A stretch of DNA of 64,000 nt, taken from Cycas panzhihuaensis (Eukaryota > Cycadophyta). The stretch covers positions 202,375,741 to 202,439,740 of the forward strand of contig CM041465.1 in assembly GCA_023213395.1 (NCBI GenBank). Reading direction: 5' to 3'. Below are positions 34,233 to 46,760 of this stretch, piece by piece. The position numbers and the translations under genes were made by a program. A model generated the notes under the pieces. It made no database searches and had not been told where the DNA came from. It saw only the letters and a list, made by a program, of their open reading frames with translations. Position 1 is the stretch's first letter; each line of letters begins with the position of its first letter.

Positions 34233-36020
34233 ATTAGTAACGGCTAGAGTAACCTTGTGTTTTTATGCATTCGATCATATTTCTCTGATAGGTATCACAT
34301 TCTGCCACAAACTTCTGAATGCCTATTTTTAATCCTTTCTAGTAAAACGAAGCTCTTATCTTCTTATATGTCTTGTCAATCCTTGTGTGACCTACTATCA
34401 GTATAGAATGGCCTTCTTGTAATATTATCTTCTTTAGCTCTAATCTTTTAGGAATGTAAATCTTTCCTTTCTTGAATAATACTCCCTGTTATATCTCATA
34501 TGAGCTAGTTTTGTCCTCTCTTGTTTTGTCGAACAACTATTTGTACTTTAGATCATTATCGTATTCCTTCCTTAATGTCTCATGCCATGCTGGGGTAGCC
34601 ATTGATATTGTATGTAGTGTTAGTTGCTCATGAATTTCTTTTGGAATTCTTGAGAAGGCGTCTATTATGACATTGTCTTTGTCCTTTTTATACACGATGG
34701 GGAAATCTAATGTTTATAGTTTGCTCACCTACTTCTGTTATTCGTCTAACAGTGTCTTTTGATTTAGGAAGTACTTGAGGCTATCATGGTTTATTTATAC
34801 TTGAAAAGAGCTACCTAGTAAATATTGTCTCCATTGGTTGATCACATGCATTATTACTAGCATCTCCTTATCGTAGATGGGCTTTAGCTTTTCTTTATTA
34901 TTTAATTTCCTACTTTCATATACTATTGGTCTTTTGTCTTGTAATAGGACAACTCTTATGCCAAACCCTGAAGCATCACATTCTAAGATAAATGGTTTTG
35001 AAAAGTCTGGGACTATTAGAACTAAGGCTCTTATCGTTGCACTTTTTAGTTCTTCAAAGGCATTGTTGGCCATTTCATTCCATGTGAAGGTATCCTTTTT
35101 TGCCAAATTCATAAGTGGGGCTACTATGTTGGCATATCCTCTTATGAATTTCCTAAGATATCATGCTACTCCTAAGAAGTTGCGAACTCCCGTGATATTC
35201 TTTAGTGCTAGCCATTCTACTATTACTTGGACCTTCTTGGGGTTAACCTTGATTCTATTTGGAGTAATTATGTGACCAAGGTATTTGAGTTCATGTTGGC
35301 CAAAAGAGTTTTTCTTTTTTTTTGCAAAGAATAAACCTTTTGCTAAAATTTCTAGGACTAATCTCAGGTGCTCTAAATGTTTTCTCTATATTTTGTTGTA
35401 AATGAGGATATCACCGAAAAAGATTAGCATAAATTTCCTCAAAAATTCCTTGAATGTGAATTTCATAGTGGCCTGGAACATTGCTACAGTATTAGTTAGA
35501 CCAAATAGCATCACTTTGAATTCAAACAGTCCCTCATGAGTTTTGAATGCTATCTTGTGGACATCCTCCTCTTTTATCCGAATTTGATGGTTTCTCGATC
35601 ATAGATCTATCTTGGAGAAGTATTTTTCTCCATGTATTTTGTCTATTAGATCATCGATCCTAGGGATACAGTATCTATTTTTTATAGTCAACTTGTTTAG
35701 TCACTTGTAATCTACGCACATCTTGATTGTGCCATCTTTCTTAGGGCTGACTACCACTAAGGATGCAAATGGGCTTATGCTACTTTGAATATGGTCATGT
35801 GCAAGTAATTCTCTGGTTATGTTTTCAATCTCTTTCCTCATATGGTATGGATGCCTATACAGCCTTATATTCATCGGCGCTGCTCTTGGGATTAAATCAA
35901 TTGCATGCTGAAATTCTCTTACTAGAGGTAATCCTTTTCGTTCTTCGAATACTTGTTTATATTCATCCAAGATGTGCTATATTCCTGTTGAAATTTCTTG
36001 GATTTCTATCTTGTGGTACA
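34233..36020 (-). pseudogene. Chromovirus RT, RNase H and integrase N-terminal half
   Basis: RT: 35970-35701 carries PYHMRKEIENITRELLAHDH, then SPFASLVVVSPKKDGTIKMCVDYK. Further along is a FFGDILIYN block (plus bases about 35397-35430) in place of FFDDILIY, so the first catalytic Asp is Gly. RNase H at 35112-34795 has FTWNEMANNAFEELK, ILECDASGFGI and YDKEMLVIMH. Integrase zinc finger lies at about 34420-34270 and ends in ECDTYQRN, with the second Cys changed to Tyr. The reading stops at the copia array and resumes on its far side at 19987. Several stops are present. Confidence 0.85.
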
Positions 36021-37560
36021 ATACTATGTATGTGGGTGCTTTCCTCCATATGATTTTCTCTATTCTGTGAGATGACACTAATTATGTTGATGGATTTTTT
36101 GGTCCACGTAGTATATATTTGGTGCCATTTATTCAGAAGGATATGACTCTTTTCATATAGTTGGTGACTATATTTCCTAAGGTCTACAACCTCTGTACCC
36201 CTAGGACTATATCAAAGCCTCATATCTACATCGCAAACATATTGGAGTTCATCAGGTACTCACCAATTTTAGGCTGATATTTCTGTAGAATCCTCAGCAT
36301 GGTGCTGTCTTCTTGTTAGCAATTGAAACATGGAAGGTTTTTAATGGTTCTATCTTGATTCCTAACTTTTGGGCTATTGGTTTGTTGATAACATTGTGTG
36401 TGCTCTTACTATCTATCAATACCACTATTGGGGCTCCTTTTAGCATCTCTTCAAATTATAGTATTTGAGGTGCCATACCTTGACATGTTTTGGCCTGCAA
36501 AGATATTTGAACATTCTCTGTATCGATTTCTAGTAATTCATCTAGTTCAACTTTGGCTTGTTCATTATTATCTTCTTGATCTGGGACTATATCTTCTTTT
36601 GTTTGTTCAGGTATTTCTAGTTCTTCATTATGTAGCGTAAATACCTTCTTTTCTGGGTATTGGTGCTCTTAGTTCCATTTCCCTCCACATTTGAAACATG
36701 TACCTTTTTGTATGTGTTCTTATCGGGTGGAATTTTTTATTGTATCCTTGATTACGAGCAAAATGTTTGATTTAACTCTTGACCTATGCCATTTTGTGTT
36801 AGATGGTAGAGCAAAATTCATTCTACGCACAAAGGTAGGTTTGGTTTCTTTAAGTTCAGCTTTCGCACATCTAGCATGGTTTATGATCTCTTCTAATGCT
36901 CCCTATTGTTGTACTAATACTCGAAATCTGATGGGGTCCTTAAGACCACTTATATATGCCTCCCTAAGATATTCCTGAGGAATGTTTGATGTGACTATAA
37001 ATTGTAACATCTAAAATTGTTCTATATATTCACGAATTGATCTCGTCTACTGTAGTCTTGTCAACTATGCAAAGTAATTCATGGACTAAGAGTCTTCATA
37101 TTAATTGATGATGGCTATTCAGAAATTTCTCCATTCCTCTTGTTAAGGTCCTTGCATCTTTTTCCACTAATAATACCAATTCAAGGCTTATCCATAGAGA
37201 TATAAGGAGGCAATGGGCACCATATCTATGATTGGTGTCTTGTTTACTGCGAAATATATTTCCATTTGAAGTAGTCATGATTTTATGTCCCGTGTTTTAT
37301 TTGGATCAAATTTTTCTAATGCGATTTTTGTGTTTTTTGGTCCTCCTTGATTTATATTTCTTCACTAAAAAATAATTCCTTCCTTGAATCTTCCTTGCGG
37401 GTTCCCCTAATTTGTCTCTTGATCTGAATCATGTTCCGTTTTTGGCTAAGCTATCTCTTATTTGTCCAATCTTTCATTTAGGTTCCTAATTTATTGTAAA
37501 AGTTCCTCCATGACTATTATCAAGGTTTCTACTACTTGTTTTTTTGAATTGTGGGACCTT
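36020..37560 (-). pseudogene. Chromovirus gag and protease region
   Basis: Gag blocks on the minus strand include an NWYY-type tryptophan block near 37180, REYIEQF near 37040, then IPQEYLREAYISGLKDPIRF near 36950. A zinc knuckle near 36700 keeps CFKCGG but has lost later ligands. The protease region near 36420-36300 includes a VDSKSTHNVI block, in which Asp-Ser-Lys replaces D-S/T-G, so the active site is damaged. Many stops interrupt all frames. Confidence 0.7.
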
Positions 37561-37685
37561 AATATTTTGCTTTGTGGGATCCTTTTGGATCTTAATTCCA
37601 TCTAGGTCCTTTCTAAATTGCTAAGGTGGGAGGGTGGGTCAAAATTTCCTCCCCCTAGTGAAAATATTTCTTACTTTGGAATAAA

Positions 37686-37697
37686 ACTTTGATACCA
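37686..37697 (-). other. Primer-binding site of chromovirus
   Basis: Minus strand TGGTATCAAAGT, close to the iMet type, two bases from the 5' LTR. Confidence 0.8.
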
Positions 37698-37699
37698 CT

Positions 37700-38206
37700 T
37701 ATAGTGATCCCTTTACCCGATTAGATAGAAAATAGAATAGAATAGAGTAAATTCACAGAAAATAGAATAAAGTAGAGAAATATTCAAAAGTACTAAAACC
37801 AAATACAGCGAATTCACATATGGTGAACACCTTTTGATTAAAAAATTATATCTCCAAATATAAATAAAATACAACATATGATGCCAATATATATGAAATA
37901 TAAATAGAGTTCCAACAGAGTACCTATATTGCCTGCAACAATCATAAAATCCTTCGAGGTGAGGATCCTCCCAAAATTTACAGCCCTAAGGCCAAAAATC
38001 TACACTTTCTTTAAGGTTGAAAATAAGGAAGAAAAAGCTTCACAATTGGATGATTTGGAATGACCTCAAAGTCCCTAGACATAGGCGCACAAACAAGGAT
38101 ATAATGAAGTCAGCCAGACCAGGGAGGAATGCATCTAATATAACCATAAGAAGTCAGGCACAACTAGTACATAGAAGTCAGCCAGATTCTGAAAGAGGTT
38201 GTTTCA
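37700..38206 (-). repeat. 5' LTR of chromovirus, 507 bp
   Basis: Plus strand TATAGTGATCC...GTTTCA. Same length as the left copy; TSD GAGCC follows. Confidence 0.92.
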
Positions 38207-38211
38207 GAGCC

Positions 38212-39880
38212 CTAAGGGAGGTATGAGTTTCATACTAGATCTAGTCTTAACTGGAATACTAGTAGAGCGATAAGTTAGCCATATCTAAGGGTTCCTTTCA
38301 GGAATTATCTTGATAACTAGCAAGGATAACTAAAACCTTAATGGAAGATTAAAATCAACCCGGTCTAATATCTATCATATCTGTGGGATACGCACCTACT
38401 ATTTGACTCTTCAAAGGAGGTATATAGTTGCTCATTGGTGAATTGGAAAAGGATTGGGAGTACTTAGGCTCTATTATGACTTGGATTTTATCACTAAGCA
38501 CAAGTGTGGGTATCATGGGTGAAGGCCCTAATCGTATACTAGAAGCCTTAGGCATTAAAACCTCACCTACATTTAGACATAAGTTAGAGGTTAGTGGCAT
38601 AACATATCACCACTCTTTACCAGCTCTACATTATGCCTTATTCTTGTATCATTGCTTATACTCATTCTTTATAGTTGTTGAAAAATATATAATCATTACT
38701 AGCCTTCTCATTATAGCATTTATTTCTACATCCCTATTGTGTTAGGTGTACTAGCCATACGTGTCATTGGTATATACTTCTATCATCTCTTCTACTTCTT
38801 CATCATCACCATGTCATCTTAATTCAAGTAGAACATCAACTGCATATTAAAAAAGAAAGAAAATTGAGATTTGTGATATATTGGAGCCAAAAATATTACA
38901 AAGTATGAAGGCCTATGGAGATTCTACTTGTAGCCTATACCCATCATATATGCAACAGCTACAACACCTACCCATCATATCTGCAATAGCTATAACACCT
39001 ACTTCTGATGGAACCACTCCAGCAGCTTCTATAGATGTTGCAACCAAACTACAATGGGAGATAGATGATGAAAATATTCATGCAATAATTATATTGGTTA
39101 CTGATACTCCTTGCACAACTTGATTAATAAAGAACAATATGATATAGCCTAGAAGGTCCTTGAAGTTCTCAAGAAGAACTTTGATATCAAGTTAGACTTA
39201 GAATTTGTTCATCTTGTTCTAAAAGTGAACAAATTAAAAATATAGAAGGAATTGGCTCATGAGACAATAAATCTCCTTCGACTGATAAAATAGGTAATTG
39301 ATAAAGATTTTAAGACCTAATGCATCACTTAGGCATTCTTGATCCAATAATATCTACATGTCCCTGATTATAAAAACTTGTTTGGAAGTCTGCAATCTGA
39401 TGAAACATTAAAGACACTCAACTTTGAAGCACTTACCAAGAAGTTTATAGAATTTGACAAGACCTTTGATACCAACTGTGTAGCCTTTGACTCTGTTCTA
39501 GATGCAGCCTTTGAGGTAGAAGAAGAAGCTTACTATATAAAAAATCAAGGTCCCTCTCATGGCAGAGGAAACAACTGAGTAAGAAGAAGAGGAAGAAATA
39601 TACAAAATCATCCACAAGGTCAACCAAACCCTCAGTCATAGCCTCGGTAGTCTCAAGGCTAAGGGTCACCTTAACAAAAACTAAGATAATCAGGCCAAAC
39701 TAGTACCTCTTCAGGGACTGGCAATCAAACTATTATGTGTGATCTATATAATCTTAAAGGACACTTTATAAAAGATTACAAAACTACTACTTATAAGTTA
39801 GCCAAGTTCCAACTAAAACATAGGGCTCACAATATTAAAGAAACTTATGAAAAATCATTTAGTGGTAAAGGTTTTATATA
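38212..39880 (+). pseudogene. Outer copia leader end and gag relic
   Basis: To about 38800 this is leader without coding signal. From about 38880 a heavily broken gag can be followed. The block 38881-39123 is open, then come stops, then FGSLQSDETLKTLNFEALTK near 39378-39440. A relic zinc knuckle near 39740 reads Cys-Asp-Leu-Tyr, then GHFIKDY, having lost two Cys. Function would be capsid and nucleocapsid. Confidence 0.65.
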
Positions 39881-41690
39881 AGCACGCTTTCAAAGAATTA
39901 AGGGATTTTCAACATCAAATGCTATTGACCAACCATAGAGATACTTTAAAGCTTGATGTAGATATATCACCTGTGAATTCCCTTTACCAATGCTAAGTCC
40001 TATTGAAATTGCAAATAGTGTTGCTTCAATTGATGGATTATGGATATAAGGGCAACTCAACATATAACATGTAATTACAGTATATATCAAGTATTTGACT
40101 TAAATATTTAAAGAGTTATTTGTATGGCTGATAAATCATAATAACTTGTTGAAGGTATTGGTAACATTCGTTTGAAACTCTTAGGCTCAAGAGATTTTAC
40201 ATTGTTTGATGTCCTATACATACCCAATCTCAAATAAAACCTGCTCTCTTTATCTACACTTGTCTTTTGTGGATTTAATCTAAGTGTAATTGCAAATGAC
40301 CAGACTCTCTAGGTCATTCACACTCTAACTAATCGAGTGGTCTTGACTAGACATCTTACTGGCAAACTCTTTGACTAAATGGCTCTCCATCTTCTAAAGC
40401 CCATTGTGCCCAAAGCCCATTTGCTGATAAAGAATTTATATTTAGCATCATCCTAACCCACCTAACGTTGTCACTATAAGATCTTTGGCATACTCACATG
40501 GTCCATATTCACATCGATAGACTTAGAGATCTTTGTAACATCTTTTTAAGTCTTTTAAAGTCCTCCTCTAAGCCCTTCAAATGTGAAGCTTGTATCCTTA
40601 CCAAATCTCATTGACAACCCTTTCCCAAAAGTTAGTGAAAATTGAGCCATCCATTAAAATTAGTACATTATAATCTATGTGGACCAATGCCCATTTCTTC
40701 ACTTAAGGGCAAGTTATATTACATCTCTTTCATTGATGATTTCACTAAGAAAGTATGGGTAACTTTTCTACACAAGAAAGATGAAGTCTTCCGTGTATTC
40801 AAAGAATTCAAAGCTCACATTAAAAAAGAGTCAGGTTATCAACTTAAATATCTTTGAACTGATAATGATGGCGAATATATCTCACATGAGTTTGAAAGCT
40901 ACCTTCGAGATAATAGCATCAAACATCAAATAATAGTAGTAGGTACCCCATAGTAAAATGGAGTTATGGAGTGCATGAATAAGACAATCATGAACATGGC
41001 TCGAGCTATGTTGGTATATAAAAATATACTTGTCTACCTATGGGTCAAAGTCATCTAGATAGTTATTTATTGTATTAATACCATTATCCTATCAAAAGAA
41101 GGGCAATCACCTAATGACAAGTGGTTGGGATAAGTCCCCATTGTTCATTACTTCAAAATTTTTAGCTCTCTATGCTATGCCCATATTCTAGATGTAGATC
41201 AAAATAAACTCTAGCCAAGGATACTTAAAGGCATCTTTGTTGGATACCCTATGGACAAGAAAAGGTATAAGGTCTTTATACCTTCACAATGAAAAATCAT
41301 CGTTACTAGATATATCATATTTGTAGAGACAGAGGATCAATTATTTAGACTGGACTCTAAAATACCCTTAGGCCACTATAACGATATTATCAAGTATGAT
41401 ATTCAAATTCTAAATTTGGGGGGGGGGATATACATAAATTACTGTAAAATATTGAAAGCTACTAATAAAGCCTTAGAGGATATAAGTTGTGACTCTGAAC
41501 GGATGAGTATATATTTAGTACAATCCTTTGAAGATAGTAGAGTTAATAACGGCAAAGCCATTATAGAAGAATCATCCTCTCTACCTTCAATTGACAAAGG
41601 TAAAATAGTGGTAGAAGAACCATCCTCCTTAGGTGCATCAACATCCCCCTCACAAATTGATCATTTTAATGAACAAGATGAGAACTAAAA
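39881..41690 (+). pseudogene. Outer copia protease-integrase relic
   Basis: Integrase is clear at 40642-40857: LKLVHYNLCGPM (Asp to Tyr at the first catalytic position), then YYISFIDDFTKKVWV. It continues past a stop with DNDGEYISHEFESYL (second Asp present) to a GVMECMNKTIMNMA block near 40970. The protease core (expected near 40100) is too eroded to call an active site. An 11-base G run lies near 41419-41429, and the tail to 41690 is an acidic Ser-rich linker. Confidence 0.75.
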
Positions 41691-41929
41691 AGTTAAGGAA
41701 ATGAGGACCTCATTCCCAACTTGAGGATCTCGTGAAGCCCGTCAGGTCAATAAGGATATACGACTAGATGTGATAGGAAAATTTGGCACTCGAAATACCC
41801 ATAGAGCAAGGATACAAGAATTGTTATATACTGAGCTTGAACTGGTAGAACTATACCTTACTCTTAATGAAGATCCCCTCTCGTACTAGGAAGCTATAAA
41901 ACATATAGTTTAGAGAAATGTGATGAACA

Positions 41930-43335
41930 AAAAATATTAATATCTTATAAAAAATGGTACATGGGAGCTCATTGATCCACCACTTAGTAGAAAGGTAGTT
42001 CAAAATAAATTGGTGTTCAAAAACAAATACAGATCAGATAGTACCCTTGAAAAACACAACACAAGGTTGGTAGCTAAAGGATTCATATAAAGGGAAGCTA
42101 TCAACTATACTAAAGTCTTTATACCTACAACCAAGTAGCCTATAATTAGAACTTTTGTGGCTTTGGCTGCTCAACAACATTGAAAAATCCACTAGCTCGA
42201 TATTAAGACTATGTTTCTTAATGGGGATCTTGAAGAAGAAATTTACATGGCTCAACTAAAAGGATACGAGACCAAAGGTTAAGAGCATAAGGTTTGTAAG
42301 CTCAAAAAGTCCTTATATGGTCTTAAACAAGCCCCTCGTGCTTAGTTTGCCAAGTTTTCTGAATGAATGAGGTAACTTAGATACGAGGTTTATGACTATC
42401 AAGATATTGATGTAATATTATTCATCAAGCACCAAAAGGACAATAATAGATATGACATGCTAGTAATAGATAACCGTGAACAGGCAATAAGCCAAATGAA
42501 AAAGGACTTTGGCAAAACGTTTGAATTGTCTGACATCAGTTTGATGAAATATTACTTGGGAATTGAAGTAACATAAAATGATGGAAATTTTTTCCTCTCA
42601 CAAGAAAAATACATCAACGATCTTCTAACCAAGTTTCAGTTAGAAGATGCTCGACCAATGGCTTTACCTATGGACCTTAATACCAAACTCTCAGCTGATG
42701 GTGACACTAGGGAGGCAGACACAATACTCTGTAAGAAACTTATAGGTAGTTTCATCTATACTACCAATATAAGGCTAGATATTGTACACTCTATTAGTAT
42801 TCTTACACGATTCATAATAAATCCTAAACAGAATCAATGGTAGACTGCAGTTCGAGTGTTAAAATACCTAAAGATAATTAGCAAATTTGGTATGTTGTAT
42901 GAATCTGATAATGAATTTAAGCTTTCTACATACACAAACTTAGAATTTATAGAAGATAAAGATACAGGAAGATCTATATCTAGGTATGTAATGTTTCTTG
43001 GAACATCACTAATATTATGGAGATCTAGACGACAAAAGATAACTATTGATTCAACTGCCAAAGCTGAAAACATTACTTCTTTTGAGACTAGTAAGGAGGT
43101 AATATGGCTTAGAAAATTATTGGAAACATTGAATATCATCTAAATAAGTCCTACCGGCCTTTGTATGGATAATCAATCAGCAATCCACATGGCAAAAAAT
43201 CCTGTATTCCATAATCGTACTAAACACATAAGTACAAAATTCCATAGGATTAGAGAACTAGTTTATGATGGCATAATTCAACTAGAACACTGCTTTATAA
43301 CAAATCAAGTGGCTGATATCTTCACAGAAGGGTGA
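41930..43335 (+). pseudogene. Outer copia RT-RNase H relic
   Basis: RT runs from about 42010 (KNKYRSD) through MFLNGDLEEEIYMAQ and SLYGLKQAPRA. The catalytic YVDD motif is missing: at 42450-42470 the frame reads RYDMLVID, two residues short. RNase H follows in an open stretch (42856-43143), with YTNLEFIEDKDTGRS (catalytic Asp changed) and DSTAKAENIT. The C-terminal part to 43335 reads DNQSAIHMAKNPVFHNRTKH, then VADIFTEG. About ten stops occur overall. Confidence 0.85.
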
Positions 43336-43818
43336 AATTTGAATAATTTTAAAGGTAGCTCAACCTTAGGGTCTCTATCTTCGACTGATCAAAGAATATG
43401 GTAATAGAATTATCGTACTCTATTCTATTCATGAAAACCCTTTGTGGGTGCAGAAGAATAAGAGTAAGTTTTCTATATGTTATTTGTGAAAATTCCATGT
43501 AGGCACGAAAGAATAATAGTTATATTAGTTTTAGAAAATCGAAACCTATGAAAACTCGAAAAGACATAGGGGATGACCAAATGGTATATGAAGATTTAGC
43601 AGATCAAGTTGCATACTTAAGCTACTTGGTTATCAGGCTATATCAAGAGCCACCTTAGCCAATTTGATTTATAAAAGGGGCTATAGATTTTAAAAAGTTT
43701 ATAGGTTTTTATTCTCTATGAGAGTTTTCCCATAAAAGTGTCATTTAGAATTTCAATGTAATAATGAGGTTCAAATAAAGATCTCATAAAATAGATTTTC
43801 TCAAAATAACCTTCTACC

Positions 43819-43832
43819 ATTAGGGGGGGGAT
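43819..43832 (+). other. Polypurine tract of outer copia
   Basis: A run of eight G at 43823-43830, directly upstream of the right LTR. Confidence 0.8.
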
Positions 43833-44145
43833 TGAAAGAGGTTAATATATCAATGTTATTTGTGTATATTAATTAAGTGACCTTAGAATATATTGCTAGC
43901 ATTAGTCTGTTAGTGAAATATGTTTTATGTGCATTTAGATGTAATTTCAGGTTCATATCATTACGTAGGAAAATTCTAACCCTAATTATTATCCTCAATA
44001 ATAAAAGGCAAAATCTCAGGAAGGGAGTTATTATTCATTCCCAACTCCAAGCTTTGTTCTCATATATTGTTTTCATCTATTTTTCATTCTCTATTATTAT
44101 TATATGCATGTGAGTGATTTATTCCCTAGATCCATCATTCTTTCA
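43833..44145 (+). repeat. Right LTR of outer copia, 313 bp
   Basis: TGAAAGAGG...TCTTTCA, followed by TSD ATAAC. Confidence 0.93.
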
Positions 44146-44150
44146 ATAAC

Positions 44151-46030
44151 CCCCAATGACTCATCACTCATATATCAATAAAATAATCATAAAACTAATA
44201 TGTTATAAAACTTTAATAGGAGGATCATAACCAGAGTCGTGAACCATAAATAAACATTAATATTAATAATTAGTTCTCCAAATGCATGCAATTATATTAA
44301 AGTAAGCTAAAACATAAATTGTAAGCTACAAATTTTATAAAATAAGTTCAATATTATTGTGGGTCTTAGAGATGGTAGAATTGCCAGCATATCTAAGCCC
44401 AATAGAAGTTACTAAATCTTTCAAACCCCTTTCAACCACTTCTAAGCAGACAAAATTATAATAAACAAAGTCAAGGATAAAAAAACTAAATAATAGGAAT
44501 GTTTACCAAATGAAAATACTAAAAACCAAAGAAATTGATAATGCAAAATAGATAAGTAAAATAGTGTAGGATGTTTTCAATCCTCCAAATGATTGCAATG
44601 GCTCTTAGCTTTAAACTTCTAATAAGATAACTGCCCCTAATGCCTAAATGATTCTAACTTTAATGTTCAACTTTAATATTCACAAGTAATATGAAGATTT
44701 GTATGATTGTGAATAAATTTTGGTAATATTTCGGTAACATAATATTACTAGAATTAGCTTTCTTTCCATTTCATGAAATGGAGGGCTATTTATAAGTGAG
44801 AGATGATGTCCCTCTAGTGGTGTTTAGGCTTATGGTTTTGAAGAAAACCATGGACCAAAACTATGGGGTCTTGGCTCATGGATTAGACTTGCGTTTAATG
44901 ACTACTTGTTGAAGAGGTCTTTATCTTTGAAAAAGATGGAGAATTATCTTTTAAACTAGTTTGTTTTTTTTCAATTCATGTGAAAAAATATATAATTCAA
45001 GGAAAATAAATGATTTTTATTTTTTTTACAAGATGGCAGTCATACTACAAAGAATTTTATAGTATCACGAAGAATTACATGGTACTATGAAGTTTATGAA
45101 CTTCACAGTATTGTGAAGAACTCTGTGGCACTACAATAAATCTTGTAGTAAAATATCAAGGGATAGGTAGAATTCTTCATAGTATAGAATAATTTATCAT
45201 GGGACAGATGCTTTTTTTAATGAGAAATGATGGAAACACCTAAAGAAATAAGTAGGACAACAAAAGTGACTAATCAAACAAAAACAAAGGTCTAGAAGTG
45301 TTCTTGGGGGAATATGAAGATTGTTCTACAATCTGTAGGCTTGGGTAAACAATTTATTTGTGCCATTAATTAAAGTTAGAATCATCATCAACTAAACACA
45401 TATGCTCAATACCAAAGTAACAGATAAATATTAGTAAACATATTCATCAAATCTTAAAATTAAATATAAATGCATATCTTTAACTTACTTATGCTAAGAC
45501 TAATACACTTTTCCCAAACTATGGGAAACAACATCCTTGGACATGAGCCTATTTGAAACAATATATGGCCATAGGTGTAATACACCATTGAGCTAGGATA
45601 ACTTAGAAGATTATCATACAATTAAACCAAAAATATTATAGGAAATGGAAGAATAAGTTACTAAAATTAGGAAATATTTAAAAGTAGCTCAAGATCGATA
45701 AAAAGCTATACAAATATAAAAATAACAGTAAAGGAATTTACTATTGGAGACCATATATTTCATTGAGTGAAACCAAATCAAAGTTCCTTAAAGCTAGGAA
45801 GATAATAGAAATCTAACAACAAGATACTATAGATTATTTGAAATTTTAGAGAGGATAATATTAATTATATATAGGCTTGCATTGCTACTTAGTTTAAATG
45901 CATATAATATTCTTTATATTTCATGATTAAAGAAATATGTATATAATCTTAACCATGTTATTAACTGGTTACTTATACATGTTGAACCTAGAGTGCAATT
46001 CTAAGTGGAAACCATACAAATATTGGATCA
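44151..46030. other. AT-rich stretch, unassigned
   Basis: No clear domain is visible. It precedes a chromovirus 3' end on the plus strand and may be its eroded interior, but no RT or integrase motif could be read. Confidence 0.4.
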
Positions 46031-46208
46031 AAGGGTAAAGATGTTACGAAGCTGACCTATAGAGTAAATGAAAGTCCAATGGAACCATATAGAACTTGAT
46101 GAAGCAACTTGGGAGTTGGCTAAGACCATGTTATAGCAATATCTATATCTTTTTATAAAGCATGGTCACATCGAAGTTGATGCTTCTTTCAAGGGGGAAT
46201 ATATGTAA
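46031..46208 (+). pseudogene. Chromovirus pol 3' end with chromodomain remnant
   Basis: From 46071 the plus-strand frame reads KVQWNHIELDEATWELAKTM, the conserved second half of a chromodomain. A stop at 46134-46136 follows, and then frame continues to TAA at 46206-46208, two bases inside the LTR. A purine-rich tract lies at 46191-46203. This is the end of a second chromodomain gypsy, distinct in sequence and strand from the one at 18379-38206. Confidence 0.7.
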
Positions 46209-46760
46209 TATCCCATTTATATCTATTATATATATTTCATTATATATTCTCTTTCTTTATATTTTCTCTTATTAGTTTAATGTAATTATCCCTTGATGTA
46301 AATAAGATCTAGCTAAAAGCTTCATCGAGTATGTCAGATGTTATATTGGTTTGTAGTTCATATTAGAGTATGATATTATGTAATCTTAGAGTTGGTAGGT
46401 CTATGTGCATATGTTATGATTATGCAAATATTTTGGGGTCTACATACCCATATATTATAAATAATGTAAATACTAATCCACTAAATAAATGTAGCTAGAT
46501 TACTCAATGGATAAAAGTAAATAAGAGGGAATGCATGATATGAATGAAATGAAAATTTCTTAGGGAATAAATTTTAGAAGCCATGACCTTTATATGTAGT
46601 CTTTTTTTAATGATCCTACTTTTTGCTTAGACCGTTCCTATAATAAGAAAGGTTATTAATGATAAGAGACTTATGAGAGGAAATAAAGTCTTACTTTTGA
46701 GCAAGTATTAATGATAAGAGACTTGGGGGAAGAAAGAAAGTCTTACTTTTAGGCTTGTAT
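46204..46760 (+). repeat. 3' LTR of second chromovirus, left part
   Basis: It begins TGTAATATCCC directly after the polypurine tract, a start common in plant chromovirus LTRs. It is interrupted at 46760 by a copia element and resumes at 54320. The far LTR end was not identified. Confidence 0.6.

Larger units (their letters stand above)
18379..38206 (-). mobile_element. Chromodomain Ty3/gypsy element, split by copia array
   Basis: Two 507-bp LTRs (18379-18885 and 37700-38206) are flanked by the TSD GAGCC (18374-18378 and 38207-38211). The primer site is at 37686-37697 and the polypurine tract is next to the left LTR. Minus-strand order is gag (about 37560-36560), protease (about 36450-36020), RT (35990-35330), RNase H (35112-34640), integrase (34560-34233 and then 19987-19430), and a C-terminal chromodomain relic near 19050. 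The copia array at 19988-34232 sits inside the integrase. Own length is about 5.58 kb. The chromodomain marks it as a chromovirus. Confidence 0.93.
16734..44145 (+). mobile_element. Outer Ty1/copia element (host of the nest)
   Basis: Two 313-bp LTRs (16734-17046 and 43833-44145) are flanked by the 5-bp TSD ATAAC (16729-16733 and 44146-44150). A primer site follows the left LTR, and a G-rich polypurine tract precedes the right LTR. gag, integrase, RT and RNase H are on the plus strand at about 38800-43335. The element is split at 18378/38212 by the gypsy element; its own sequence totals about 7.58 kb. LTRs differ at many sites by eye and every domain has stops, so it is the oldest layer of the nest. 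Confidence 0.93.
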
